In this document: positions 1 to 7,987 of the stretch, piece after piece
Position numbering within the stretch: position 1 is the stretch's first letter
Layout of the letters: the number at the start of each line of letters is the position of its first letter
DNA from: an uncultured Alphaproteobacteria bacterium
GTDB taxonomy: Bacteria > Pseudomonadota > Alphaproteobacteria > Caulobacterales > Hyphomonadaceae
Assembly: GCA_903842595.1 (NCBI GenBank)
Contig: CAIMMO010000142.1
Coordinates: forward strand, 1 to 46,809
Length of the DNA: 46,809 nucleotides
Direction of reading: 5' to 3'
Notes under the pieces: generated by a model
The model's input: only the letters and a program-made list of their open reading frames with translations
Databases searched by the model: none
Told to the model about the DNA's origin: nothing
Program-made: the position numbers and the translations under genes

Positions 1-93
1 GTCTCGCTGGGCCGTCGTAGGCGAACGAAGTCGCCCTTCCAGCACAGACCGCTCCTTCGGCTTAAGCCGCACTTCTCTTGCTTCGGGTATCAT
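1..93 (-). mobile_element. IS630-like transposase, N-terminal fragment cut by the window edge
   Basis: On the minus strand an ATG at 93-91 opens a reading frame that runs off the left edge after 31 codons. It begins MIPEAREVRLKPKERSVLEG and continues into RLRSPTTAQRD. From memory of the family, this is the usual start of IS630-type helix-turn-helix transposases, where a segment like RARIVLLAAEG follows. Only the 31 residues are visible, so whether the element is intact cannot be judged. The frame points away from the rest of the window, so its left portion lies outside. The terminal inverted repeat should fall between 94 and about 135, but I cannot define it without the other end. Confidence 0.6.
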
Positions 94-135
94 CCCAATC
101 TTGAATCACGACTCACGCTTCAACGAAAGCGGGTA

Positions 136-570
136 CTAGTTCGCTGACGAACGGTAGTGGTTGAAGACCCACCACCCACAACCGCCGATGGTCACAAGCA
201 TCGCTGCGCCGACAGCGATGAGGGAGCCGACAAGCGCCAGATCATGCGGCGCGAACGCCCACAGGCCAGCAAACACGACGCCGCCCAGCATCAGCGCCCA
301 GCCGCCCAGGCGCAGGACCGACTGGCGCAAGGCGGCGAGTGACACCGAACGCGGCGGCGGACCATCCATCGTTTTCGGCATCCGATTGCCAATCGCGGCG
401 AGGCAGAGCCCGATCAGGACCATGACGCCGCGCGTCCGCGTCTCGTCGTCGATCAACCCCTGCTGGTTGGCCAGGGCCAGCAGCAAGGCGCCGCCAATCT
501 GCAGGCCCCCAAGGATGACAGCCGACCGGAGGCTTCCGCCAGCCGGACGCGAACCGGACATGTTGCTCAT
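136..570 (-). CDS. Small membrane protein, unknown function, coupled to an ArsR-type regulator
   Basis: A 144-residue protein with about four hydrophobic segments (roughly residues 15-35, 47-62, 85-105 and 110-135) joined by short polar loops, so an inner-membrane protein. The start codon overlaps the stop of the upstream ArsR-type gene in an ATGA (567-570), so the two are translationally coupled. SdpR-type repressors often sit beside a membrane protein such as SdpI. This one is shorter than SdpI and shows no DUF1648 region that I can recognise, so I do not give it that name. Its likely partner or regulator is the upstream repressor. Function is unknown. Confidence 0.7.
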   Translation of the reverse strand: MSNMSGSRPAGGSLRSAVILGGLQIGGALLLALANQQGLIDDETRTRGVMVLIGLCLAAIGNRMPKTMDGPPPRSVSLAALRQSVLRLGGWALMLGGVVFAGLWAFAPHDLALVGSLIAVGAAMLVTIGGCGWWVFNHYRSSAN

Positions 571-890
571 TCGGAGGTCCCTTTTCGGATCTGGTTCGTC
601 ACTGCGGCATCGGTCGTCGCTTGCTCATCGGTCCCGGCGCCAAACAGCCGCGCAAAGCCCAGCAAGGCGTCCTCCAGAACCGACAGCTTCAACTGGTAGG
701 TGATCGTCGTGCCGATCTTGAAGGCATCGATCAGGTCCGCCTCACGCAGCACGGCGAAATGAGCCGACATGGTTGGCCGCGAGACCGGGAAATGGCTCGC
801 CAGCTCCCCAGCCGTCATCGGCCGCTGGCGCAGCAATTCCAGCACCTTGCGGCGCGTCGGATCTGCAAGTGCCTTGAAGATATCACTCAT
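567..890 (-). CDS. ArsR/SdpR-family winged-helix transcriptional repressor
   Basis: A 107-residue protein with the ArsR winged-helix fold: ALADPTRRKVLELLRQRPMT, then ELASHFPVSRPTMSAHFAVL as the recognition helix region, then a wing. There are no cysteine pairs of the metal-sensing type. The ALADPTRR start and overall form match the autorepressor SdpR subgroup rather than metal sensors. It is coupled by an ATGA overlap to the small membrane protein downstream. An A/T-rich segment with an imperfect palindrome lies immediately upstream of the start (896-919), which suits autoregulation. DNA-binding repressor is a family-based call; the effector is unknown. Confidence 0.88.
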   Translation of the reverse strand: MSDIFKALADPTRRKVLELLRQRPMTAGELASHFPVSRPTMSAHFAVLREADLIDAFKIGTTITYQLKLSVLEDALLGFARLFGAGTDEQATTDAAVTNQIRKGTSE

Positions 891-1190
891 GGTCGATATT
901 TAGCTAAGTATCGAAATATAGTCAAGAGAGGTGTCGCCATCGCCTCGCCGGGGTTGTGCTGACGCAGAACTGGAGCCGTGCAGGCGCCATAGAAGGCGAC
1001 GACTTCGCGCTGGGGCTGGCGCGATTGCGAGCGGTCCCGGGTCTCGGAAACCAAGCGGTAATCCGTCACCATGATATGTGCAGGATCCAGCACCCTTTCT
1101 GGTTGAGTCGGGGCCGAAAAAGCAGCATCTGAGTGCCACCAATCGCGCCCGGGACAGGGGTCCTGATTCTGGCGCTACAGGACGCAGAAA
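891..1190. other. Divergent intergenic region between the ArsR-type gene and sucA
   Basis: This 300-bp gap separates two divergently transcribed genes. Apart from the candidate operator near 896-919 I see no gene, tRNA or strong hairpin in it. A 68-codon minus-strand frame (887-1093) crosses the gap but overlaps the operator and the repressor start and resembles nothing I recognise. An AGGA at about 1173 is the likely ribosome-binding site of sucA. Confidence 0.5.
896..919. promoter_or_regulatory. Candidate operator of the ArsR-type gene
   Basis: The 6-bp arms ATATTT (896-901) and AAATAT (914-919) form an inverted repeat with a 12-bp spacer, starting 6 bp upstream of the repressor start codon. 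The segment is much richer in A/T than its surroundings. ArsR-family repressors often bind such palindromes over their own promoter. The arms are short, so this is only a candidate. Confidence 0.35.
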
Positions 1191-4190
1191 ATGAACATCG
1201 AGGCGAAGGCAGGCGAAGTCCGCGGCATGGACAACGAAGCCATGCTGGATACGGCGTTTCTCTACGGCGCCAACGCCGCCTACATCGAACAACTCTACGC
1301 CCAGTACGCCGAGGACCCCGCCTCCGTCCCCGAAAGCTGGCAGCGCTTCTTCCGCGGCGTGGCTGACCCTGCCGCCGATGCCGCGCATGCCGCGCGCGGC
1401 CCCACCTGGCAGGAGCCGCTCAAGCACCAGAACGGCGACCTCGTGTCCGCCATCGACGGCAATTGGGGCGTGATGCCCGTGAAGGACGCGAAGAAGGCGC
1501 CGCAGGTCGGCCCCACCATCGCTCCCGCCGATCTCCACCAGCAGGTGCAGGACTCGATCCGCGCCATCATGATGATCCGCGCCTACCGCATGCGCGGCCA
1601 CCTCGCCGCCAATCTCGATCCTCTGGGCATGCTCGGCCGCGAAGATCAGCCGGAGCTTGATCCGAAGACCTACGGCTTCGGCCCGAAGGACATGGACCGC
1701 CGCATCTATATCGACAACGTGCTGGGCCTCGACTACGCGACGCCGCGCCAGATGCTCGACATCCTGCGCCGCACCTATTGCAGCACCTTCGCGGTCGAGT
1801 TCATGCACATCTCGGATCCGGACGAGAAGTCCTGGCTGCAGCAGCGCATCGAGGGCAAGGACAAGGAAATCTCCTTCACGCCCCAGGGCAAGCGCGCAAT
1901 TCTCAAGAAGCTCGTCGAAGCCGAAGCCTTCGAACGCTTCCTGCACAAGCGCTATCCCGGCACCAAGCGCTTCGGCCTCGACGGCGGTGAAGCGGCCGTC
2001 CCGGCGCTTGAGCAGATGATCAAGCGCGGCGGCGCGCTCGGCGTCGACGAGATCATCGTCGGCATGCCCCACCGCGGCCGTCTCAACGTGCTCGCCGCCG
2101 TTATGGGCAAGCCCTATCACAAGATCTTCTTCGAGTTTCAGGGCGGCAACACGCAAGGCTCCGACGACTACGGCTCAGGCGACGTGAAATATCACCTCGG
2201 CGCCTCGTCGGATCGCGAGTTCGACGGCCACAACGTTCACCTGTCCCTCACGGCGAACCCCAGCCACCTCGAAATCGTCAATCCGGTCGTGCTGGGCAAG
2301 GCGCGCGCGAAACAGTTCTTCGACGAGATCGAAGCCGGCGGCACCCGCGCCACCGATCCGAAGGAACGCGACGCGCGCCGCGTGAAGGTCATGCCGCTGC
2401 TGCTGCATGGCGATGCGGCCTTTGCGGGCCAGGGCGTCGTCGCCGAGTGCTTCGCACTGTCGGGCCTTGCGGGCTATCGCACGGGCGGGGCGATGCACTT
2501 CATCATCAACAACCAGATCGGCTTCACCACCGCGCCGTCATTCTCGCGCTCCTCACCCTATCCCTCGGATATGGCGAAAATGGTCGACGCACCGGTCTTC
2601 CACGTCAACGGCGACGACCCCGAGGCGGTCGTCTACGCCGCCAAGGTCGCCACCGAATACCGCCAGCAGTTCTGCAAGGACGTCGTCATCGACATGTTCT
2701 GCTACCGCCGCTTCGGTCACAACGAGGGCGACGACCCGACGATGACCCAGCCGCTGATGTACGCAAAGATCCGCGATCAGTCGTCCACGCGCGAACTCTA
2801 CTCGCGCCGCCTCGTCGACGAAGGTGTCATCACCGAGGACGCCCTCAACAACATGATCGCCGAGATGGACGCTCATCTCGACCAGGAGTTCGAGAAGGCC
2901 AGGACGTTCAAGCCCGGCGCCGCCGACTGGCTCGATGGCAAATGGGCAGGGCTCGGACTGCCGAAGGATGAGGAGGCGCGTGGCAAGACGGGCGTGCCGA
3001 TCGCGAAACTGAAGGATCTCGGCAAGCGGATCACCACCGTCCCCGACGGCTTCAACACTCACAAGACCGTCGCCCGCACGGTCGATGCGCGTCGCAAGAT
3101 GGCTGAGACCGGAGAGAACCTCGACTGGGGCATGGCCGAACACATGGCCTTCGCCACCTTGCTGGAAGAAGGCTTCCCCGTCCGCCTGTCAGGCCAGGAC
3201 TCGTGCCGCGGCACCTTCACCCAACGCCACTCCCACCTCGTCAACCAGACCACGGAAGAGCGCTACACGCCGCTCAACAACCTCTCGCCTACGCAGGCTC
3301 ACTACGAGGTCATCGACTCGCTGCTCTCGGAAGAAGCCGTGCTCGGCTATGAATACGGCTACTCGCTTACGGCGCCGCAGACGCTGGTGCTGTGGGAAGC
3401 CCAGTTCGGCGACTTCGCCAACGGCGCACAGGTCCTCTTCGACCAGTTCATCTCCTCGGGCGAGCGCAAGTGGCTGCGCATGTCTGGCCTGGTCTGCCTC
3501 CTGCCGCATGGCTATGAGGGGCAGGGGCCGGAACACTCCTCCGCCCGCCTCGAGCGCTTCCTGCAGATGTGCGCGCAGGACAACATGCAGGTCGTCAACT
3601 GCACCACGCCAGCCAACTACTACCACGCCCTGCGTCGCCAGATGCACCGCGACTTCCGCAAGCCGCTCATCGTGATGACGCCGAAGTCGCTGCTGCGCCA
3701 CAAGCGCGCCGTGTCCTTCTTCAAGGACATGGGCCCCAACACATCCTTCCACCGCATCCTGGTCGACGGCGCCGAGCTGCCGGAATGCCGCGCTGACATC
3801 ACGCTGAAGGCCGACAAGGACATCCGCCGCGTCGTGATGTGCTCGGGCAAGGTCTATTTCGATCTCTTCGAAGAGCGCGAGAAGCGCAAGATCGATGACG
3901 TCTATCTTCTGCGTATCGAGCAGCTCTACCCATTCCCCGTCGCGTCCCTGATGAAGGAGCTCGCGCGCTTCCCGCAGGCCGACATGGTCTGGTGCCAGGA
4001 AGAACCGCGGAACATGGGCGCGTGGACCTTCGTCGACTGGAACATCGAGAAGACACTCGAAAAGCTGGACGTGAAGCACAAGCGCCCGCGCTATGTCGGC
4101 CGCCCCGCCTCGGCGTCGACCGCCGCAGGCACGATGGCCCTCCACAACAAGGAACTCGCAGCATTCCTCGATGCGGCGTTCGAGAAGTAG
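1191..4190 (+). CDS. sucA: 2-oxoglutarate dehydrogenase E1 component
   Basis: A 999-residue thiamine-diphosphate enzyme that decarboxylates 2-oxoglutarate and passes the succinyl group to the lipoyl arm of E2 in the TCA cycle. The N-terminus (LYGANAAYIEQLYAQYAEDP, then SWQRFF) is the short E2-binding segment typical of OdhA/SucA. The thiamine-diphosphate motif runs from GDAAFAGQG (about residue 407) to NNQIGFTT (about 440). IVGMPHRGRLNVLA and HLGASSDR are characteristic blocks, and the C-terminal transketolase-like domain follows (GQDSCRGTFTQRH, GPEHSSARLERFLQ). Length is normal. The first ATG has an AGGA upstream; a second ATG at 1227 is possible. Unusually, it is on the strand opposite sucB and lpdA. 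Confidence 0.97.
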   Translation: MNIEAKAGEVRGMDNEAMLDTAFLYGANAAYIEQLYAQYAEDPASVPESWQRFFRGVADPAADAAHAARGPTWQEPLKHQNGDLVSAIDGNWGVMPVKDAKKAPQVGPTIAPADLHQQVQDSIRAIMMIRAYRMRGHLAANLDPLGMLGREDQPELDPKTYGFGPKDMDRRIYIDNVLGLDYATPRQMLDILRRTYCSTFAVEFMHISDPDEKSWLQQRIEGKDKEISFTPQGKRAILKKLVEAEAFERFLHKRYPGTKRFGLDGGEAAVPALEQMIKRGGALGVDEIIVGMPHRGRLNVLAAVMGKPYHKIFFEFQGGNTQGSDDYGSGDVKYHLGASSDREFDGHNVHLSLTANPSHLEIVNPVVLGKARAKQFFDEIEAGGTRATDPKERDARRVKVMPLLLHGDAAFAGQGVVAECFALSGLAGYRTGGAMHFIINNQIGFTTAPSFSRSSPYPSDMAKMVDAPVFHVNGDDPEAVVYAAKVATEYRQQFCKDVVIDMFCYRRFGHNEGDDPTMTQPLMYAKIRDQSSTRELYSRRLVDEGVITEDALNNMIAEMDAHLDQEFEKARTFKPGAADWLDGKWAGLGLPKDEEARGKTGVPIAKLKDLGKRITTVPDGFNTHKTVARTVDARRKMAETGENLDWGMAEHMAFATLLEEGFPVRLSGQDSCRGTFTQRHSHLVNQTTEERYTPLNNLSPTQAHYEVIDSLLSEEAVLGYEYGYSLTAPQTLVLWEAQFGDFANGAQVLFDQFISSGERKWLRMSGLVCLLPHGYEGQGPEHSSARLERFLQMCAQDNMQVVNCTTPANYYHALRRQMHRDFRKPLIVMTPKSLLRHKRAVSFFKDMGPNTSFHRILVDGAELPECRADITLKADKDIRRVVMCSGKVYFDLFEEREKRKIDDVYLLRIEQLYPFPVASLMKELARFPQADMVWCQEEPRNMGAWTFVDWNIEKTLEKLDVKHKRPRYVGRPASASTAAGTMALHNKELAAFLDAAFEK

Positions 4191-4212
4191 GACTGGCGTT
4201 CGGTAGACCTCC

Positions 4213-4245
4213 ACCTGTCCCCATGCACGCATGGGAGGGACAGGT
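4213..4245. terminator. Hairpin between convergent sucA and alpha/beta hydrolase genes
   Basis: A perfect 9-bp stem, ACCTGTCCC (4213-4221) with GGGACAGGT (4237-4245), encloses a second self-complementary CATG-CACG-CATG segment. It lies 22 bp after the sucA stop and 30 bp before the end of the oppositely oriented hydrolase gene. There is no long T run, so it may serve as a bidirectional terminator or an mRNA-stabilising hairpin. Confidence 0.6.
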
Positions 4246-4275
4246 TTGGGGGGCCATGCCTGCGCGGGAGACCGG

Positions 4276-5178
4276 CTACTTCCCTACATGCGCGGCGCAC
4301 CACTGTCCCAGCCGCTCCACGGCCTGCCCCGCCTGGCTGAGCATCGCATACCGCGCCTGGAAGACGTGGAACATGTCCGGCCAGATCTCCAGCGTGACCG
4401 GCACGCCGGCCGCTCCGAGCCGCTCTGCCAGCGCCGTTGAATCCGACATGAGAATCTCCGCCTCGCCGGTCTGGATGTAGGCCGGCGGCAAGCCGCGCAG
4501 GTCGCTCTCCAGGATCGGCATCGTGCCGCCGCCGCCGAAATACTCCTGCGCGCGGATGTTCAGCCCCTTGGTCGTGAGGAAGGGGTCACGCTCCGCCTTC
4601 GCCGCGTGGCTCCATCCGCGGTTGGCAAGATCGACCCAGGGTGACAGCAGGATCATGCCGGCCGGCATGGAGGCGCCAATGTCGCGCAGCCGCAGCAGCG
4701 TCGCGATGGCGAGCGCTGCGCCTGCGCTGTCGCCAGCGATGATCACATTGTGCGCCTTCACGTCTTCGCCCAGCATGCCGAGAAAGGCTGCGAGGCAATC
4801 CTCCACCGCGGCGGGATGACGATGCTCGGGGGCAAGCCTGTAGTCGGGCAGGATCAAGCCGATCTTTGCATGGCCCGCCACCTGGCTCGCGAGGCCGCGA
4901 TGCGATTTCGACGAGCCCATGGTGAAGCCGCCGCCATGGCACCAGAACACGGCATGGTCCCCGCTCGAATTCTCGGGCAGCAGGCCAAGGCAGGACACGC
5001 CGTTGAGCACAATGCCGGATTCGGTTGCGATTTTCGGCGTCGGATCGTTCTGGGCGAACGCGTCATAGGCGCGGCGCAGCGCCGGGAAGTCAGCCGGATC
5101 GACGCCCCGCAGGCGCGCCGCCACGGCTTCGCGTGCCTGCGCCAGTTCGCCGACCAGGCCCGATACCGAACTCAACAA
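4276..5178 (-). CDS. Alpha/beta hydrolase (hormone-sensitive-lipase family esterase)
   Basis: A 300-residue alpha/beta-hydrolase-3 type esterase. The oxyanion-hole motif HGGGF is at 81-85. The nucleophile elbow GDSAG places Ser151. Asp246 (EILMSDS) and His271 (DMFHVF) complete the triad. There is no signal peptide, so it is probably cytoplasmic and acts on short-chain esters or lactones; the natural substrate cannot be inferred. It lies 233 bp downstream of lpdA on the same strand and is convergent with sucA. The 5179-5411 gap makes an own promoter possible. The family call is firm, the substrate is not known. Confidence 0.9.
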   Translation of the reverse strand: MLSSVSGLVGELAQAREAVAARLRGVDPADFPALRRAYDAFAQNDPTPKIATESGIVLNGVSCLGLLPENSSGDHAVFWCHGGGFTMGSSKSHRGLASQVAGHAKIGLILPDYRLAPEHRHPAAVEDCLAAFLGMLGEDVKAHNVIIAGDSAGAALAIATLLRLRDIGASMPAGMILLSPWVDLANRGWSHAAKAERDPFLTTKGLNIRAQEYFGGGGTMPILESDLRGLPPAYIQTGEAEILMSDSTALAERLGAAGVPVTLEIWPDMFHVFQARYAMLSQAGQAVERLGQWCAAHVGK

Positions 5179-5411
5179 CGCCCTCCGCGCACATCACGCG
5201 AAACCCAAGCACAGCAGGCCCGCAATGGCCATGCCGCGGTGTGTTGTTAACTGTCATGGGTTGCGCGCCGTGTCGCGCGATCCGGTCGCTTCGCAACCAG
5301 ATCCTGCTTTATTGCGTCTACTCCGGGAAGTCCTGCCCCGACGCGAAGCGGAGGGGAGGTGTCCCGCAGGACAGGGCGGGGCTGGCGGCAAAGCAGCCGG
5401 ACAGGCCACCC

Positions 5412-6800
5412 CTACATCTGCATCGCCCAGCCTTCGACCGCCATCGCCGCCTGGCGGACGGCTTCCGTCAGCGTCGGGTGAGCATGGCAGGTGCGGGCAA
5501 TGTCCTCCGACGACGCGCCGAACTCCATCGCCACGCAGACCTCGGCGACCATCTCGCCGGCCCCCACGCCCACCAGATGCGCGCCGAGCACCTGATCGGT
5601 CGTGGCGTCAGCGAGGATCTTCACGAAGCCGTCGGTCTCATGGTTGGTCTTGGCGCGCGAGTTGGCTGAGAACGGAAACTTGCCGACCTTGTAGGCGAGG
5701 CCCGCCTCCTTCAGCTCTTCCTCGGTCTTGCCGACCCAGGCGATCTCCGGCTTGGTGTAAACGACGCCTGGAATGATGTCGTAATTCACATGCCCCGCCT
5801 TGCCCGCGATCAGTTCCGCGCAGGCAACGGCTTCGTCTTCTGCCTTGTGCGCCAGCATCGGACCCGAGGTGACATCGCCGACCACCCAGACGCCCTCGGC
5901 CGAGGTGCGATAGTGGTGGTTGGAAATCTGTCCGCGCCGGTCCGGGGTGATCCCCACCGTCTCGAGGCCCAGACCCTGCGTGTACGGACGGCGCCCGATC
6001 GCCAGCAGAACGACATCCGCATCCAGCGTCTCCGCATCGCCGCCCGCCGCAGGCTGCATCGACAGTTTCAGTTTCGACTTCAGCTTCTCGACGCCGGTCA
6101 CCTTCATGCCAAGCTTGAACGCGATGCCCTGCTTGGCGAAGATGCGCTGCGACTGCTTGGCCACTTCACCATCCGCGCCCGGCAGGATCCGGTCGAGATA
6201 CTCCACGACCGTTACTTCCGCGCCGAGCCTGCGCCAGACCGATCCAAGCTCCAGCCCGATAATGCCCGCGCCGATCACGATCAGGCGCTTGGGCACGGCC
6301 TTCAGCGTCAGCGCGCCCGTCGAGGATACGACACGCTCCTCGTCGATCTCAACGCCAAGCAGCGGCGTCGGCTCCGAGCCCGTCGCAATCACGATGTTCT
6401 TCGTCTCGAGCACCTTGTCGCCGACGACCACGCGGCCGGGACCATCAATGCGGCCGGCGCCGTTGAACACGGTTACCTTGTGCTTCTTCATCAGGTAAGC
6501 GATCCCGGCCGTGAGGCCTGAAACCGCGTCCTCTTTCTGCTTCTGCATGTTGTCGAGGTTGAGCTTCAGCCCGGTCACCTCAATGCCCAGCCCGGCGAAA
6601 TCCCTGGCCGCCGTCTCGTAGAGTTCGGACGCGTGCAGCATCGCCTTGGAGGGAATGCAGCCGACATTGAGGCAGGTCCCGCCCAGCTTGTCGCGCTTCT
6701 CGATCAGCGCGACCTTCATACCCAGCTGGCCGCAGCGCGTGGCGCAATTATAGCCGCCAGGTCCGCCACCGATGATGACGACGTCAAAAGTCTCGCTCAT
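5412..6800 (-). CDS. lpdA: Dihydrolipoyl dehydrogenase (E3)
   Basis: A 462-residue flavoprotein that reoxidises the dihydrolipoyl group of E2 with NAD+. The FAD-binding GGGPGG lies at 11-16. The redox disulfide is Cys43/Cys48 in GGTCLNVGCIPSKAML. The NAD-binding GAGIIGLELGSVWRRLGAEV is in the middle. The C-terminal catalytic dyad is His441/Glu446 in HAHPTLTE. Length is standard. It follows sucB and two small membrane-protein genes on the same strand, so it probably serves the 2-oxoglutarate dehydrogenase complex. Confidence 0.97.
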   Translation of the reverse strand: MSETFDVVIIGGGPGGYNCATRCGQLGMKVALIEKRDKLGGTCLNVGCIPSKAMLHASELYETAARDFAGLGIEVTGLKLNLDNMQKQKEDAVSGLTAGIAYLMKKHKVTVFNGAGRIDGPGRVVVGDKVLETKNIVIATGSEPTPLLGVEIDEERVVSSTGALTLKAVPKRLIVIGAGIIGLELGSVWRRLGAEVTVVEYLDRILPGADGEVAKQSQRIFAKQGIAFKLGMKVTGVEKLKSKLKLSMQPAAGGDAETLDADVVLLAIGRRPYTQGLGLETVGITPDRRGQISNHHYRTSAEGVWVVGDVTSGPMLAHKAEDEAVACAELIAGKAGHVNYDIIPGVVYTKPEIAWVGKTEEELKEAGLAYKVGKFPFSANSRAKTNHETDGFVKILADATTDQVLGAHLVGVGAGEMVAEVCVAMEFGASSEDIARTCHAHPTLTEAVRQAAMAVEGWAMQM

Positions 6801-6902
6801 GGGTCTTGTCTCGCGTCTTTTCGCTTGCTGCGGGAGCTATACGCACCCCGGCGGCATGGTCAACAAAGCGAATATGGGGACGCGCGACCCCGGATTCACC
6901 CG

Positions 6903-7343
6903 TCAGTAGACGCGCCGGCCGGTGACCGGCAACCGCGGAGCCCTGTCTTCCGCTTCGTCCCTGCGCGTGCGCGCCGTGACCCGCGTGATCGAACTCGTGA
7001 TGACCGCCAGCATCAGGATGCAGGCGCCGACGACCAGCTCGTCGTCGAGGAGACGATCCAGATCGAATGTCTGCTTCAGCGTCAGCGTGAAGCCTGCCGC
7101 CGCCAGACCGCCCGCCATCGCCAGCGCCGCCCCGCCCGGACCGTTGAAGAACACGGTGAGCCCGCCCAGCAAGCCAAGCGCCCCACCCAGCGCAGGCATG
7201 ACGAAGGCGAGGTCATTCCGGTGCGCCAGCGCAGCGCCCGTGAACAGTCGCTCGAGGCTGCCAAGATGCTGGATCGCGGTCTGGTAAAGCAACCAGCCCG
7301 ACGTGGCGATCAGCAAAATGGCGAATAAGCGCCGCATCAACAT
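6903..7343 (-). CDS. Small inner-membrane protein between sucB and lpdA, unknown function
   Basis: A 146-residue protein starting MLMRRLFAILLIATSGWLLY. It has about four hydrophobic segments (residues 5-22, 47-65, 72-92 and 105-125) and a basic C-terminus rich in Arg. I do not recognise a family. It lies 102 bp upstream of lpdA and 116 bp downstream of the next membrane-protein gene, all on the same strand, so it may be part of the sucB-lpdA transcription unit. A role in the dehydrogenase complex has no sequence support. Confidence 0.65.
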   Translation of the reverse strand: MLMRRLFAILLIATSGWLLYQTAIQHLGSLERLFTGAALAHRNDLAFVMPALGGALGLLGGLTVFFNGPGGAALAMAGGLAAAGFTLTLKQTFDLDRLLDDELVVGACILMLAVITSSITRVTARTRRDEAEDRAPRLPVTGRRVY

Positions 7344-7459
7344 AACGGCGCATCACGCGCCGCCCCTGGTCCAGCTCGAAGCGGACAATAGCGCAGCTTG
7401 CCTAATGCAGGCCCTCCGCCGACCCGTGAATTGCGCAGGCGGCCGAAGGCTTCGCTTAA

Positions 7460-7981
7460 CTAGTGCAGCACGCCCCTGAACGCTGCCGACCATACCAGCA
7501 TCGCCACGACAAGCGACGCCCACCCCGCATTCACCGTCGCGCGTGTCGGCCGCGCGTGGGTCGCCGCATCGGCATTGGGCGCGCGCCGCGCCGTCCATTC
7601 GCGCCAGAAGAAATAAAACCCCTGGCCCATCACCAGCAGCGCCACCAGCCACACCGCAATCGTATGCAGCAGGATCATCGCCAGCGACGTTGCGATCAGC
7701 ACAACCGCCTGTCCTGCGATCCAGCCGCGCCGGGCCGCATTATCGCGGTCCTTCCAGCGCTCGATGGCTGCTTCCTCGGCGGACTTGCCGGATCCGGGCG
7801 CGTCGCCGGCCGCATCACCCGCTATCGTCTTCGCCATGCTCCCGATCTGCGAGGTCACCCGGTCGAGCATCATCTCCATGCCGATCTGCCGCACCAGCGC
7901 GAACGCGCCGAGCAGCCAGAACAGGCCCGCAAGCCGGATGATCAAGCCGAGAAGTCCGTCGGAGAACGCCTCGGCGTCCAT
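7460..7981 (-). CDS. Membrane protein directly downstream of sucB, unknown function
   Basis: A 173-residue protein. A hydrophobic segment lies near the N-terminus (residues 8-27), a hydrophilic stretch rich in Gly/Asp/Ala follows (about 45-75), then two adjacent membrane segments (about 85-125) and a final one (about 150-168). The start codon is 6 bp after the sucB stop, so it is almost certainly cotranscribed with sucB. I recognise no known domain. The hydrophilic segment before RWKDRDNAARRGW may be a cytoplasmic loop. Confidence 0.7.
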   Translation of the reverse strand: MDAEAFSDGLLGLIIRLAGLFWLLGAFALVRQIGMEMMLDRVTSQIGSMAKTIAGDAAGDAPGSGKSAEEAAIERWKDRDNAARRGWIAGQAVVLIATSLAMILLHTIAVWLVALLVMGQGFYFFWREWTARRAPNADAATHARPTRATVNAGWASLVVAMLVWSAAFRGVLH

Positions 7982-7987
7982 GCGCCC

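Noticed and set aside
887-1093. 68-codon minus-strand frame upstream of the ArsR-type gene
   Set aside because: It overlaps the repressor start and the candidate operator, has no ribosome-binding site and resembles no family I know.
900-2156. 418-codon minus-strand frame across the 5' part of sucA
   Set aside because: Shadow of sucA; composition rich in Ala/Arg/Gly/Val and His with no recognisable domain.
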